From IMG/VR virus record IMGVR_UViG_3300034407_002547, positions 42,362-106,361 of that record: DNA of 64,000 nt; one strand, written 5' to 3'. This stretch comes from a virus. Within the stretch, counting starts at the first letter, position 1. Every line of letters begins with the position of its first letter. The position numbers and the translations under genes were made by a program. Below, piece by piece: positions 24,541-33,954 of this stretch. The notes under the pieces were generated by a model. That model saw only the letters and a program-made list of their open reading frames with translations. It had not been told where the DNA came from and did not search any database.

Positions 24541-26166
24541 TTATATTTTTAACACGCACTCGACTAATTTTTCAGCGATGTTTGTATTCGATTCAAGTGC
24601 AATACCAACTAAACAGCAACCAGTAAATTCTGCACTTGCGGTACCATTGTCGCTGCAATAAACTGCATCACCTTTTTTAACTGCACCAACTACTCTAACC
24701 GGAACACGACCTTTAAGTCCAATTGCTTGCCCTTCACTGTCGCTATTCATTAAGTATGCTGGTTCAAACGAAATAACACCAATTGCAATACTGTTTAACA
24801 TAGCTGCATCAGTTTCATAATTATTATGTGTACTTACTTTCATAACTGTACCAATTGGATATTCTTGATCAGTTGTGTATTTTTCTGCCAAGTCAGCATA
24901 CTGTGCTGATGTTGATGTTGCTGTGATTGTGCCGGCACTAAAGTTGCCACTGCCATCACGTGCAACAATTGTACTTGCTGTGTTAGCACTAGTAGCATTT
25001 GATGTAACAGTAAATGTTCCACCTTCACTACTTGAACTACCACTTAACCCGACACCGCTAACTGCACCTGTTGCAACATAGTTGCCAGTTGTATCTGTTC
25101 CAAGGGCAACTGAATTGGACGCAATAGTAGTAGAAATACTAGCAGTATCTCCTGCGCTAGTAAATGTAGCACTACCTGTTACATCGCCTGTGAGAGAGAC
25201 TGTAACTGCACTGCTCAAACCGCCAGCAGTACCGGTTGTATTTTGATTAAGTGTTGCCACACGTGCCGCTGCCACTGTGCCTGTGCTTATATTACTTCCA
25301 TTCAACGCAGTTAAACTTGCGCCGCTGCCGCTAAATCCAGCCGAAGTCAACAAACCAGTGCTAGGATTGTATGTTAATCCACTGTCTTGTGTTACTGCAC
25401 TTAGCGTGCCTGTTGTCGTCGAACCAACATAAATTAATCTTTCTGCATTAGTAGTTGTGTCACTACTTACGCTTGCGCCTCCACTTATAGAAGAAAAACT
25501 TAATGTTCCGCTGCCGTTTGTACTTAAAACTTGGCCACTTGAACCATCCGAGGTTGGATAAGCCAACCCTGAAGCAGTTAAGTTACCAGCAATGGTTACA
25601 TTACCACTTGCAGTAAGTGATGTAACTGCTGGTGTAAGACTTGGTGTGATAGTAAGTGTGTCAGTACCATCATTAGTTGTGAGTTCAATGTTTGTTCCGG
25701 CAACCAGGGTTAACGTGTCGCCGACCGCATCAGCAACAATACTGTTTTGTCCTGCTACTGCAAAAACTCCGTATGCTGCGGTACCATTCCTTGCAAATGT
25801 TAGTGCAGTTGTACCAACTGTAATTGGATCATCTGTTGTTAGTTTCCACTGAGTATCAGCATAGGTTGTACCTTCGGTGACCATAATAACTGTGCCAGCA
25901 CTAATTTCACCAGTTGCATTTGCATCTAAGCTACGTGACCAAGTCCCGTTTGACCCAGATCCTAGTGTGGTTACATAATAAATTCCGTTTTGACTGCCGT
26001 CAGTTTGCCCAGTAACTAAAATTCTATCGTTAACTAATAAAGTTACACCATCAATTACTACCGGAGTTCCGCCACTAAGTGTAATATTGGAGTTGGTCAG
26101 AGCTCTAGCAGTTTGTTTATAATCAATGTCTTGTAATTGGTGTGCCCGAGGCCTAGTTAATCCCAT
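24541..26166 (-). CDS. Tail fibre protein with C-terminal 'YADLAE' domain (about 541 aa)
   Basis: The start is chosen at MGLTRPRAHQLQD, which agrees with related fibres and gives a leader with AAGGA after a GGTAAATA late promoter. An earlier frame start (26232, TTG) lies in the upstream terminator and is unlikely; ATG 26193 is an alternative. N-terminal module: NDRILVTGQ, NGIYYVTTLG, VTEGTTYADTQW. The middle is Thr/Ser/Gly-rich beta sequence. The last ~120 residues, from YADLAEKY to VECVLKI, form a domain (GTVMKVST, AYLMNSDSEG, LKGRVPVRVVG) shared with the giant fibre next door. Confidence 0.82.
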   Translation of the reverse strand: MGLTRPRAHQLQDIDYKQTARALTNSNITLSGGTPVVIDGVTLLVNDRILVTGQTDGSQNGIYYVTTLGSGSNGTWSRSLDANATGEISAGTVIMVTEGTTYADTQWKLTTDDPITVGTTALTFARNGTAAYGVFAVAGQNSIVADAVGDTLTLVAGTNIELTTNDGTDTLTITPSLTPAVTSLTASGNVTIAGNLTASGLAYPTSDGSSGQVLSTNGSGTLSFSSISGGASVSSDTTTNAERLIYVGSTTTGTLSAVTQDSGLTYNPSTGLLTSAGFSGSGASLTALNGSNISTGTVAAARVATLNQNTTGTAGGLSSAVTVSLTGDVTGSATFTSAGDTASISTTIASNSVALGTDTTGNYVATGAVSGVGLSGSSSSEGGTFTVTSNATSANTASTIVARDGSGNFSAGTITATSTSAQYADLAEKYTTDQEYPIGTVMKVSTHNNYETDAAMLNSIAIGVISFEPAYLMNSDSEGQAIGLKGRVPVRVVGAVKKGDAVYCSDNGTASAEFTGCCLVGIALESNTNIAEKLVECVLKI

Positions 26167-26194
26167 GTTAGACGCAATCCTTGTTCGTTGCATG

Positions 26195-26202
26195 TATTTA
26201 CC
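26195..26202 (-). promoter_or_regulatory. Probable late promoter GGTAAATA
   Basis: Minus strand GGTAAATA, 28 bases before the chosen ATG at 26166. It follows the terminator at 26231-26259, so the second fibre would have its own transcript. Confidence 0.42.
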
Positions 26203-26230
26203 TTTGTAGCACACACAAGAGTTTCCAGCC

Positions 26231-26259
26231 AAAAAAATAGCAGGGCGAACCCTGCTATT
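26231..26259 (-). terminator. Rho-independent terminator after the giant fibre
   Basis: On the minus strand, AATAGCAGGG, loop TTCG, CCCTGCTATT followed directly by seven T residues. A 10-bp stem with a TTCG tetraloop makes this a strong terminator, 20 bases past the stop codon of the 2060-residue fibre. Confidence 0.9.
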
Positions 26260-26279
26260 CTTAATATTTTAAGTAATGA

Positions 26280-29200
26280 TTACATCATTAGTGCTAGTAC
26301 TTCGATAACGCCTTCTCCGCCTTCGTGAGCTTCGATTGCTTTACCAATTACTGTACCCATTGCTGCATCGTTGTTAGCCATTGCACGACCATTACCAGCT
26401 GATACCATCAAGTCACCTGCTGCTACTGGACCTGTTACCTTACAAGGAACACGACCTGCTAGTGCAAGAGCAACACCTTCTTGTGTGCTGTTCATCAAGT
26501 GAGCTGGATCAGTTGAGATAATGCCTGCTACTGCACGACAGTTTTCACTGTCACATGCTGCAACTTTGCCTTCTCCGCCAAACATTACAACAGTACCTGC
26601 TTCAATGTCTGCATCAGCTGCATACATCTCTGCCAAGTCAGCGTATTGTGCTGAAGTTGCTGTTGCTGTGATTGTACCGGCACTAAAGTTACCACTACCA
26701 TCGCGGAATACAATTGTATTAGCTGTGCTTGCGCTTGTAGCGTTTGATGTAACAGTAAATGTTCCACCTTCACTACTTACACTACCACTAATACCACTAC
26801 CTGATGTAGCACCTGTACCAACATAGTTACCAGTTGTATCAGTACCTAGTGCAACCGAGTTAGCTGCAATAGTTGCTGTTAGTGTAGCATTACCAAGGTT
26901 AGTAAGTGTTGCACTACCAGTCAAGTCACCAGCAAGTGTAATTGTTGGATCAGCAGTATTTGTAGTTGCAATAGTAATACCTGAACTACCATCAAAGTTA
27001 GCAGTACCAGTTACAGCGCCACTGAGTGCAATTGCTCTAGGTGTAGTTAATTTTGCAGCACTACCAGTTGTGTTTTGGTTAAGTGTACCAACTGTTGCTG
27101 TTAGTGTAGCATCACCTAGGTTAGTAAGTGTTGCACTACCAGATAGATCACCAGCAAGTGTAATTGTTGGATCACTTGTTGCAGTTGTTGCAATAGTAAT
27201 ACCTGAACTACCATCAAAGTTAGCAGTACCAGTTACAGCACCACTAAGTGCAATTGCTCTAGCAGTTGAAAGTGTGTCAGCACTACCAGTTACATCACCT
27301 ACTACGTCACCAGTCATACCAGCCGCAGTAAAGGTTGCACTTAATGTGCCGCCTCTTGTAACTGTAACATCGCCATTTAAGGCAGTAGCAACACTAGTTG
27401 TGCCATTTTGGATCTGTGTAGCGTCAATGCCGGTTAGCTGACTACCGTCACCAATAAAGCTGGTTGCCGCAATGTTACCACTAGCAGTTAAGTTACCAGT
27501 TACATTAGCACCGTCTGTTGTAGCAATCATAGATGCTACACCACCAGCAGTAATGTTAACGTTACCGTTTGCACCTGCAAAATCAACAAGCGAACTACCA
27601 CTTTGGATACTATCACCAGCAATTTCAACTGCGTCATCAATTACACCTGGTGTTGTACCATCTGGGCCAAAGAAGCCGATAGCATTACCGCCTGTGTTTT
27701 TAATAACAACGTTACCAAGTGTGATTGTACTACCTGCTAGGAACAATTCGTTCCAGCGTTTAGTATCACTACCAAGGTTTTGTGCTACGTTTGCTGCTGG
27801 CAACAAGTTACCAGTAACTTCAACAGTTGGTGCACCACTTAGTGCTTCAACTATTGCAGTTGCATCACCGTTTGATAGAGAAACAATACTCGTTGTGGTT
27901 GTGATTTCACGAACTTCAATTGTATCGCCTGTTGCCGGAGCTTCAGTAAATGTCAATGCTGTTCCGCTAACACCGTATGCTGTAGTTGGTAGCTGTACCA
28001 CACCGTTAATACTAACAATAACACTAGCAGTTGTTTGAGTTGACTGTAGCGTAAATGCTACTGTACTATCATCACCTGAGAATGTTTCACTAGCAATAAC
28101 TGTGAATTCAACACCAGCTGTTGCCCAGCTGTCATTATCGTAGAATTCAAACTGATCCAATGAAGTATTGAAACGAATCATACCAGTTGCTGGGGTACCA
28201 GGTCGTTGTGCTGTAGAACCAACCGGAATCATCATACTTTCAGTGCCTGTTACTTTAAGCGTAGCACCTGCGGTTTGAGTAGCGTTTTCACCGATAGCAA
28301 CTGTTGAAGTACCTGCATCTGCTAGTACATATGCATTACCTGCTGCGTTCTCAATGAGAACATCAACATCTTGACTGTCAGTGTTTAGTGTAATAGTTTC
28401 ACCAGCACTATCAATACTATCAGTATTAACGGTAATGTTACCGAAAGTACCTGCATCTGCAAAGACACCAGTAGTATTGACATTACCTGAGTCAACATTG
28501 CCACTGAATGTAGCAGCAACACCACCTGTGATTGTACCAGCTGTTGAACTCAATGTTCCATCAGTTAGTGTACCACCTGTTACAGTACCACTTGCTGTTA
28601 GTGTAGTTGCATCAACCAATGTTGTGTTAACATTACCTGAGTCAACATTGCCACTGAATGTAGCAGCAACACCACCTGTTAGTGTACCGGCAGTAATACT
28701 TGCAGTACCGTCTGTTAGTGTGCCACCTGTTACAGTGCCACTTGCAGTTACAGTAGTTGCATCAACCAATGTTGTGTTAACATTACCACTATCAACGTTA
28801 CCACTGAATGTAGCAGCAACACCACCTGTGATTGTACCACCAGTTGAACTTAGTGTACCATCAGTTAGTGTACCACCAGTTACAGTACCACTTGCAGTCA
28901 ATGTAGTTGCATCAACCAATGTTGTGTTAACATTACCTGAATCAACATTGCCACTAAATGTAGCAGCAACACCACCTGTAATACTACCAGCATTTAGACT
29001 TGCAGTACCATCAGTTAGTGTAGCACCTTCGACAGTACCTGACGCTGTTACAGAGACAGTTGTTACATCTGCTTGTGATACAATATTACCACCAGTTACA
29101 TTACCGACTGCTGTTAGTGCCTGTGCTTCAAGTGCACCACCTGTAATCAAGTTACCAGCAGTTACATTACCACTAAACGTAGCAGCAACACCACCTGTAA

Positions 29201-32200
29201 TACTACCAGCAGTAATACTTGCAGTACCGTCTGTTAGTGTGCCACCTGTTACGGTGCCACTTGCAGTCAATGTAGTTGCATCAACCAATGTTGTGTTAAC
29301 ATTACCTGAATCAACATTGCCGCTGAATGTAGCAGCAACACCACCTGTGATTGTACCAGCTGTTGAACTTAGTGTACCATCAGTTAGTGTACCGCCTGTT
29401 ACAGTGCCACTTGCATCTACAGTAGTTGCATTGACTCTAGTTGTGTTAACATTGCCCGAGTCGACATTACCACTGAATGTAGCAGTTACGCCACCTGTGA
29501 TACTACCTGCGTTAAGACTTGCTGTGCCATCAGTTAATGTGCCAGCTTGTACTTGACCACTGAATGTAGCAGCTACGCCACCAGTTACAGTACCACCAGT
29601 TGAACTTAGTGTTCCGTCAGTTAGTGTACCACCTGTTACAGTGCCACTTGCATCTACAGTAGTTGCAGCAACTCTAGTTGTATTAACGTTACCACTGTCA
29701 ACATTACCACTAAATGTAGCAGCAACACCACCTGTAATACTACCAGCATTTAGACTTGCAGTACCATCAGTTAGTGTAGCACCTTCAACTGTGCCTGTTG
29801 CAGTTAGACTTGTACCAGTAGCAGCACCAATATCTGGTGTTACAAACTGTGCACCTGCTTTAACAACAACTGCATCAGCAGTGATTGTAGTTGTAGTTTC
29901 GTCAACATTTACAGATAGCTCATTACCTGCTTTAGATAGACCGTCGCCTGCTACAATCGAACCAGCACCTGAGAACTGACTCCAGGTAATAGCAGTTGTA
30001 CCCATAGTAACCGGAGCGTTTGTTGTACAAACCCAACCACTATCAAGGTATACTGTGCCTTCTTCAACAAAAGTAAACGCACCTGGAATTTCACTAGTAG
30101 GTGAACCATCCATGTCTTCTGCACGAGTTAGAACGTAGGCAGTGCCTGCGTCACCTAGTGTAGTAACAACATAGATACCATTGTTTGCGGCAGTAGCTTC
30201 GTCTTTAACGAGTAGTCTGTCGCCTTGTGCCATTACAACATCATCTTGATCAGCTAGTGCACCGTTTGCATTACCTGTTAGTGTAGCGCCTACACCAGCT
30301 GTGCCGTTGTCGTATGTGTTAGCTGGCAGGGCAGAAGCAGTTGCGGCTCTAGTTGAACCTTTAACGTCAAGACCTTCTGCAACACTGTCAACATAGCCTT
30401 TATTGGCTGCGTCACTGTCTTGTACTGGATCTGCAAGAGAAACAATTTTTGCACTACTTGCATCAATAACGCCTGTGCCACTTGGAAGAAGAACAATGTC
30501 TTCATTTGTGCCAGTTGCAGTAAGAGTTACCGAAGTACCTTTAACGTCAGTTGTGTTAACCACACTAGCATTTACGTTGCCAGTTGCAGTTACGTCTAGT
30601 CCTTGTACTGTACCAGTAAATGTAGCATCGGTTCCGCCTGTGATTGCACCAGAGTTGATACTCAATGTGCCATCAGTTAGTGTACCAGCTTGTACTTGAC
30701 CACTGAATGTAGCAGCTACGCCGCCTGTTAGTGTACCAGCATTAAGACTTGCAGTACCATCAGTTAGTGTACCACCAGTTACAGTACCACTTGCTGTTAG
30801 TGTAGTTGCATCAACTAGTGTTGTGTTAACATTACCACTGTCAACATTACCACTGAATGTAGCAGTTACGCCACCTGTGATACTACCACCAGTTAGTGTA
30901 GCAGTGCCATCAGTTAGTGTGTCGCCAGTTATAGTACCACTTGCATCCACAGTAGTTGCATTGACTCTAGTTGTGTTAACATTACCCGAATCAACATTAC
31001 CACTAAATGTAGCAGCAACTCCACCTGTTAGTGTGCCACTAGTAATACTTGCGGTGCCATCAGTTAGTGTACCGCCTTCAATTGTGCCGCTTGCGGTTAC
31101 AGATACTGTTGTTACGTCTGCTTGTGATACAATATTACCACCAGTTACGTTACCAACGGCTGTTAGTGCTTGTGCTTCAAGTGCGCCACCTGTAATCAAG
31201 TTACCGGCAGTTACGTTACCACTGAATGTAGCAGCTACGCCGCCTGTTAGTGTACCAGCAGTAATACTTGCTGTGCCATCAGTTAGTGTACTACCTGTTA
31301 CAGTGCCACTTGCATCTACGGTAGTTGCATTGACTCTAGTTGTGTTAACATTACCACTGTCAACATTACCACTGAATGTAGCAGTTACACCGCCTGTGAT
31401 ACTGCCACTATTAAGACTTGCTGTGCCATCAGTTAGTGTACCACCTGTTACAGTGCCACTTGCAGTCAATGTAGTTGCATCAACTAGTGTTGTGTTAACA
31501 TTACCACTGTCAACATTACCACTGAATGTAGCAGCAACACCACCTGTTAGTGTGCCACTAGTAATACTTGCAGTGCCATCAGTTAGTGTACCACCTGTTA
31601 CAGTGCCACTTGCAGTTACGCTAACAGTTGTTACATCTGCTTGTGATACAATATTGCCACCAGTTACGTTACCAACGGCTGTTAGTGCTTGTGCTTCAAG
31701 TGCGCCACCTGTAATCAAATTACCAGCAGTTACGTTACCACTGAATGTGGCACTCACGCCACCTGTAATTGCGCCGGCAGTAATACTTGCTGTGCCATCA
31801 GTTAGTGTGCCACCTGTTACAGTGCCACTTGCATCTACGGTAGTTGCATTTAATGTAGTTGCATCAACTAGTGTTGTGTTAACATTACCTGAATCAACAT
31901 TACCACTGAATGTAGCAGTTACACCACCTGTGATTGCACCCGAGTTGATACTCATTGTGCCATCTGTTAGTGTCGGTGCTGTAACAGAAGTACCAGCTTC
32001 GATTGTAGCATCAACGTTTAGTGCTGTTGTTACGTTACCACTTGGTGCCATGTTGACCAATGTAAGGTCTGCAACTTGTGCATCAGCATAACTTGATAGC
32101 GCAACCACGTTGCCACTTGCATCTGCTGATGTGAACCCTGCTGCAAATTCACTTGCACTTTCGTCCCAAATCCATGCGATGTTAGTTGAATCCCCACGTT

Positions 32201-32462
32201 CGCCAACAAAGCCAATGTCAAAAACTGGCGAGCCAGTTTGATCTTTAGCTAATAGCAAGATTGGATCTTCAATTAGTGTGTTTACAGTATCAAGTGTTGT
32301 ACTTGTACCTTGTACTGTTAGATTTCCTGTTACGGTAAGGTTACTACCGTAGACCAGATTATCTGCCAGCTTACCTGCACTAATACTATTATCAACTAGT
32401 TTAGAACTAGCAACGATAGCACCGTCGGTAATCTGGTTATTCTTAATTCTGGTTATAGCCAT
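26280..32462 (-). CDS. Giant repeat-containing tail fibre (2060 aa)
   Basis: The N-terminus (MAITRIKNNQITDGAIVASS) and the DSTNIAWIWDES segment are typical of marine T4-like fibre attachment regions. About 20 units of a roughly 50-residue repeat follow, built from TLTDGTAS, GGVAATFSGNV, DSGNVNTT and VDASGTVTGG. A non-repeat insertion (about residues 610-890; DAANKGYVDS, NNGIYVVTTLG) interrupts the array. Near residue 1490 is a FTEAPATGDTIEV module shared with neighbouring genes. The last ~120 residues are the YADLAE domain ending VIEVLALMM. It probably forms a trimeric beta-helical shaft. GGAGA precedes the ATG. Confidence 0.9.
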   Translation of the reverse strand: MAITRIKNNQITDGAIVASSKLVDNSISAGKLADNLVYGSNLTVTGNLTVQGTSTTLDTVNTLIEDPILLLAKDQTGSPVFDIGFVGERGDSTNIAWIWDESASEFAAGFTSADASGNVVALSSYADAQVADLTLVNMAPSGNVTTALNVDATIEAGTSVTAPTLTDGTMSINSGAITGGVTATFSGNVDSGNVNTTLVDATTLNATTVDASGTVTGGTLTDGTASITAGAITGGVSATFSGNVTAGNLITGGALEAQALTAVGNVTGGNIVSQADVTTVSVTASGTVTGGTLTDGTASITSGTLTGGVAATFSGNVDSGNVNTTLVDATTLTASGTVTGGTLTDGTASLNSGSITGGVTATFSGNVDSGNVNTTRVNATTVDASGTVTGSTLTDGTASITAGTLTGGVAATFSGNVTAGNLITGGALEAQALTAVGNVTGGNIVSQADVTTVSVTASGTIEGGTLTDGTASITSGTLTGGVAATFSGNVDSGNVNTTRVNATTVDASGTITGDTLTDGTATLTGGSITGGVTATFSGNVDSGNVNTTLVDATTLTASGTVTGGTLTDGTASLNAGTLTGGVAATFSGQVQAGTLTDGTLSINSGAITGGTDATFTGTVQGLDVTATGNVNASVVNTTDVKGTSVTLTATGTNEDIVLLPSGTGVIDASSAKIVSLADPVQDSDAANKGYVDSVAEGLDVKGSTRAATASALPANTYDNGTAGVGATLTGNANGALADQDDVVMAQGDRLLVKDEATAANNGIYVVTTLGDAGTAYVLTRAEDMDGSPTSEIPGAFTFVEEGTVYLDSGWVCTTNAPVTMGTTAITWSQFSGAGSIVAGDGLSKAGNELSVNVDETTTTITADAVVVKAGAQFVTPDIGAATGTSLTATGTVEGATLTDGTASLNAGSITGGVAATFSGNVDSGNVNTTRVAATTVDASGTVTGGTLTDGTLSSTGGTVTGGVAATFSGQVQAGTLTDGTASLNAGSITGGVTATFSGNVDSGNVNTTRVNATTVDASGTVTGGTLTDGTLSSTAGTITGGVAATFSGNVDSGNVNTTLVDATTLTASGTVTGGTLTDGTASITAGSITGGVAATFSGNVTAGNLITGGALEAQALTAVGNVTGGNIVSQADVTTVSVTASGTVEGATLTDGTASLNAGSITGGVAATFSGNVDSGNVNTTLVDATTLTASGTVTGGTLTDGTLSSTGGTITGGVAATFSGNVDSGNVNTTLVDATTVTASGTVTGGTLTDGTASITAGTLTGGVAATFSGNVDSGNVNTTLVDATTLTASGTVTGGTLTDGTLSSTAGTITGGVAATFSGNVDSGNVNTTGVFADAGTFGNITVNTDSIDSAGETITLNTDSQDVDVLIENAAGNAYVLADAGTSTVAIGENATQTAGATLKVTGTESMMIPVGSTAQRPGTPATGMIRFNTSLDQFEFYDNDSWATAGVEFTVIASETFSGDDSTVAFTLQSTQTTASVIVSINGVVQLPTTAYGVSGTALTFTEAPATGDTIEVREITTTTSIVSLSNGDATAIVEALSGAPTVEVTGNLLPAANVAQNLGSDTKRWNELFLAGSTITLGNVVIKNTGGNAIGFFGPDGTTPGVIDDAVEIAGDSIQSGSSLVDFAGANGNVNITAGGVASMIATTDGANVTGNLTASGNIAATSFIGDGSQLTGIDATQIQNGTTSVATALNGDVTVTRGGTLSATFTAAGMTGDVVGDVTGSADTLSTARAIALSGAVTGTANFDGSSGITIATTATSDPTITLAGDLSGSATLTNLGDATLTATVGTLNQNTTGSAAKLTTPRAIALSGAVTGTANFDGSSGITIATTNTADPTITLAGDLTGSATLTNLGNATLTATIAANSVALGTDTTGNYVGTGATSGSGISGSVSSEGGTFTVTSNATSASTANTIVFRDGSGNFSAGTITATATSAQYADLAEMYAADADIEAGTVVMFGGEGKVAACDSENCRAVAGIISTDPAHLMNSTQEGVALALAGRVPCKVTGPVAAGDLMVSAGNGRAMANNDAAMGTVIGKAIEAHEGGEGVIEVLALMM
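28490..31960 (-). repeat. Array of ~150-bp coding repeats inside the giant fibre gene
   Basis: The DNA repeats follow the ~50-residue protein unit. Stretches such as the codons for GGVAATFSGNV recur with only a few base changes, in two blocks (about 28.49-29.79 kb and 30.64-31.96 kb) around the non-repeat insertion. Some units are near identical, others carry short-form units (AQALTAVGNVTGGNIVSQ). High identity makes the array prone to unequal recombination and to misassembly. Edges are approximate. Confidence 0.85.
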
Positions 32463-32621
32463 ATTTTTTTAATCTCCAAATATTAAACCGGTTTTAATAT
32501 AAGGGTATCTTCAGCTATGCTACTCACCCGCGGGCTTTCACATCGCCAGTCACTCTTACTTTAAGTTACTGAGTGTAAAAGATCCAAGCAGCATACATGC
32601 ACCTGAAACTCTTATCAATGT
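32463..32621 (-). other. Long structured 5' leader of the giant fibre mRNA
   Basis: About 155 bases lie between the late promoter (32622-32629) and the fibre ATG, with no credible gene. They hold inverted repeats: CACTC...GAGTG (32551-32575), CCCGCGGG (32527-32534), and TATTAAACC/GGTTTTAATA (32481-32499) ending three bases before the GGAGA ribosome site. Other late leaders in this window are 15-40 bases, so this one is exceptional. Confidence 0.5.
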
Positions 32622-32629
32622 TATTTATT
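32622..32629 (-). promoter_or_regulatory. Late promoter AATAAATA of the giant fibre
   Basis: Minus strand AATAAATA, the only late box in the 214-base gap between the 32677 gene and the fibre ATG. Confidence 0.55.
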
Positions 32630-32676
32630 GGATATTAAAAAAAATACAGTTGCACATAAAACTGCTTATAACAGCG

Positions 32677-33954
32677 TTATACGGCGCTAATATTACCGGA
32701 TAACAAAACTTTTTTCCAGTTATCTACGCTGTATACTGCTAAGCTTGGACTGCCGCCGTCACCGTCAGTGACATAAATTATCTGCCCGTTTGCAACATTA
32801 GCAATGTTCGCCGCTGTAGCTACTGTATAAGTTGGTAATTGTAAACTTTGTACAGTGCTTATATCAGCAACACCGTTTGTTAACACTTCGATTCGATTGG
32901 TGCCGCTAATATTTGTAATACTAGACACTGTGGTAACAGCACTAATGAATCTTACTTCAATTGTGTCCCCTGTAGCAGGAGCTTCTGTGAATGTTAATGT
33001 AGTTCCGCTAACACTGTATGCAACTGTGGGTTCTTGAATAGTACCATTGATACTAATAATAACACCAGCAGTGCTTGATGAGGCGTTCAGTGTAAATACA
33101 GTTGTACTACTATCGCCGTTTAGTATTTGGCTGGTAATATTTCCAAATTCACTGCCGCCAACATTGTCCCAGGTAGCCCCATCATACACTTCAACAAATC
33201 CAGTTGTTGTGTTAAATCGTAAATCGCCAGTCTCTGGCGACCCTGGACGCTGCGCTGTGTTGCCAACAGCAATGCCAAGGGCGGTTGTTGTATCAATTTG
33301 TACTGTACCGTTTCCTGTGACTTCAAGAATAATATCTGCGCCCGATGCAGATGTGCCAATAGTAGTATCTGTAATTACAAGATTACCAATTGATCCGTCT
33401 GAGCCGACACCAAATGGACCAACATATCTAGCACCTACAATGTAAATACTTTTACCAGTAACGCCTGTATCAATTTGGCTTGGAATATTTTCGCCATTGA
33501 AGTTAAGAACGCCTGCTTGATAATCAAAGAACCAACCGTCTTCGTTACCAGAGCCACTTTGGAATAATTGAGTTCCTGTACTTTGCGGAGTTGCTGAGCC
33601 AGTGGTGTCAACATAAACTTTAACAAGATAGGTTGATCCAAATTCAGTTGGGATCCAATCTGTTAAGTTGGTTTTCCATGTTTGGTTATCAGGTGCTGTT
33701 AAATCCTCAGTGCACTCAACAGTTGCAGTACCACCTGCGGCATCTTGATACACTTCAACGATACTACTAGTTGCACTTGGTTTAACGCTAGGTATTACGC
33801 CCGAGCTCTGCCATACTTTGTCCCCACGCATTAACAAAGGTGATGGTATACTTTCGTTAAATGCTTCTTTATTTGAAGGAGGAGCAGTTTTGGCAACACC
33901 AAACCCTAGTTTTTTCCAAAGAAAATCAACTTTTGTGCTATCTGCGAGTGCCAT
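32677..33954 (-). CDS. Tail fibre-associated structural protein (425 aa)
   Basis: Begins MALADSTKVDFLWKKLGFGV followed by AKTAPPSNKEAFNES, a start I recognise from marine T4-like fibre-region proteins. It contains WFFDYQAGVLNFNGENIP and YVGPFGVG in the middle. Around residues 230-340 it carries the module FNTTTGFVEVYDGATWDNVG ... FTEAPATGDTIEVRF that also occurs in the giant fibre and in the gene at 37388. It likely links or adapts fibres at the baseplate. Its start overlaps the stop of the PKD protein gene (TAATG). Confidence 0.75.
   Translation of the reverse strand: MALADSTKVDFLWKKLGFGVAKTAPPSNKEAFNESIPSPLLMRGDKVWQSSGVIPSVKPSATSSIVEVYQDAAGGTATVECTEDLTAPDNQTWKTNLTDWIPTEFGSTYLVKVYVDTTGSATPQSTGTQLFQSGSGNEDGWFFDYQAGVLNFNGENIPSQIDTGVTGKSIYIVGARYVGPFGVGSDGSIGNLVITDTTIGTSASGADIILEVTGNGTVQIDTTTALGIAVGNTAQRPGSPETGDLRFNTTTGFVEVYDGATWDNVGGSEFGNITSQILNGDSSTTVFTLNASSSTAGVIISINGTIQEPTVAYSVSGTTLTFTEAPATGDTIEVRFISAVTTVSSITNISGTNRIEVLTNGVADISTVQSLQLPTYTVATAANIANVANGQIIYVTDGDGGSPSLAVYSVDNWKKVLLSGNISAV

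Noticed and set aside
26167-26232. N-terminal extension of the smaller fibre from a TTG at 26232
   Set aside because: The extension would begin inside the terminator of the giant fibre and before the late promoter; the conserved fibre N-terminus begins at 26166.
28381-29556. Long plus-strand frame of 391 codons opposite the giant fibre
   Set aside because: It is the antisense of a repeated Thr/Val/Gly-rich coding array whose codon pattern excludes stops in this frame. The product is a monotonous Val/Pro/Leu repeat with no ribosome site or promoter.
30823-32091. Long plus-strand frame of 422 codons opposite the giant fibre
   Set aside because: Same cause: a shadow of the repeat array on the other strand. 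The minus-strand frame is supported by domains, a promoter and a terminator.
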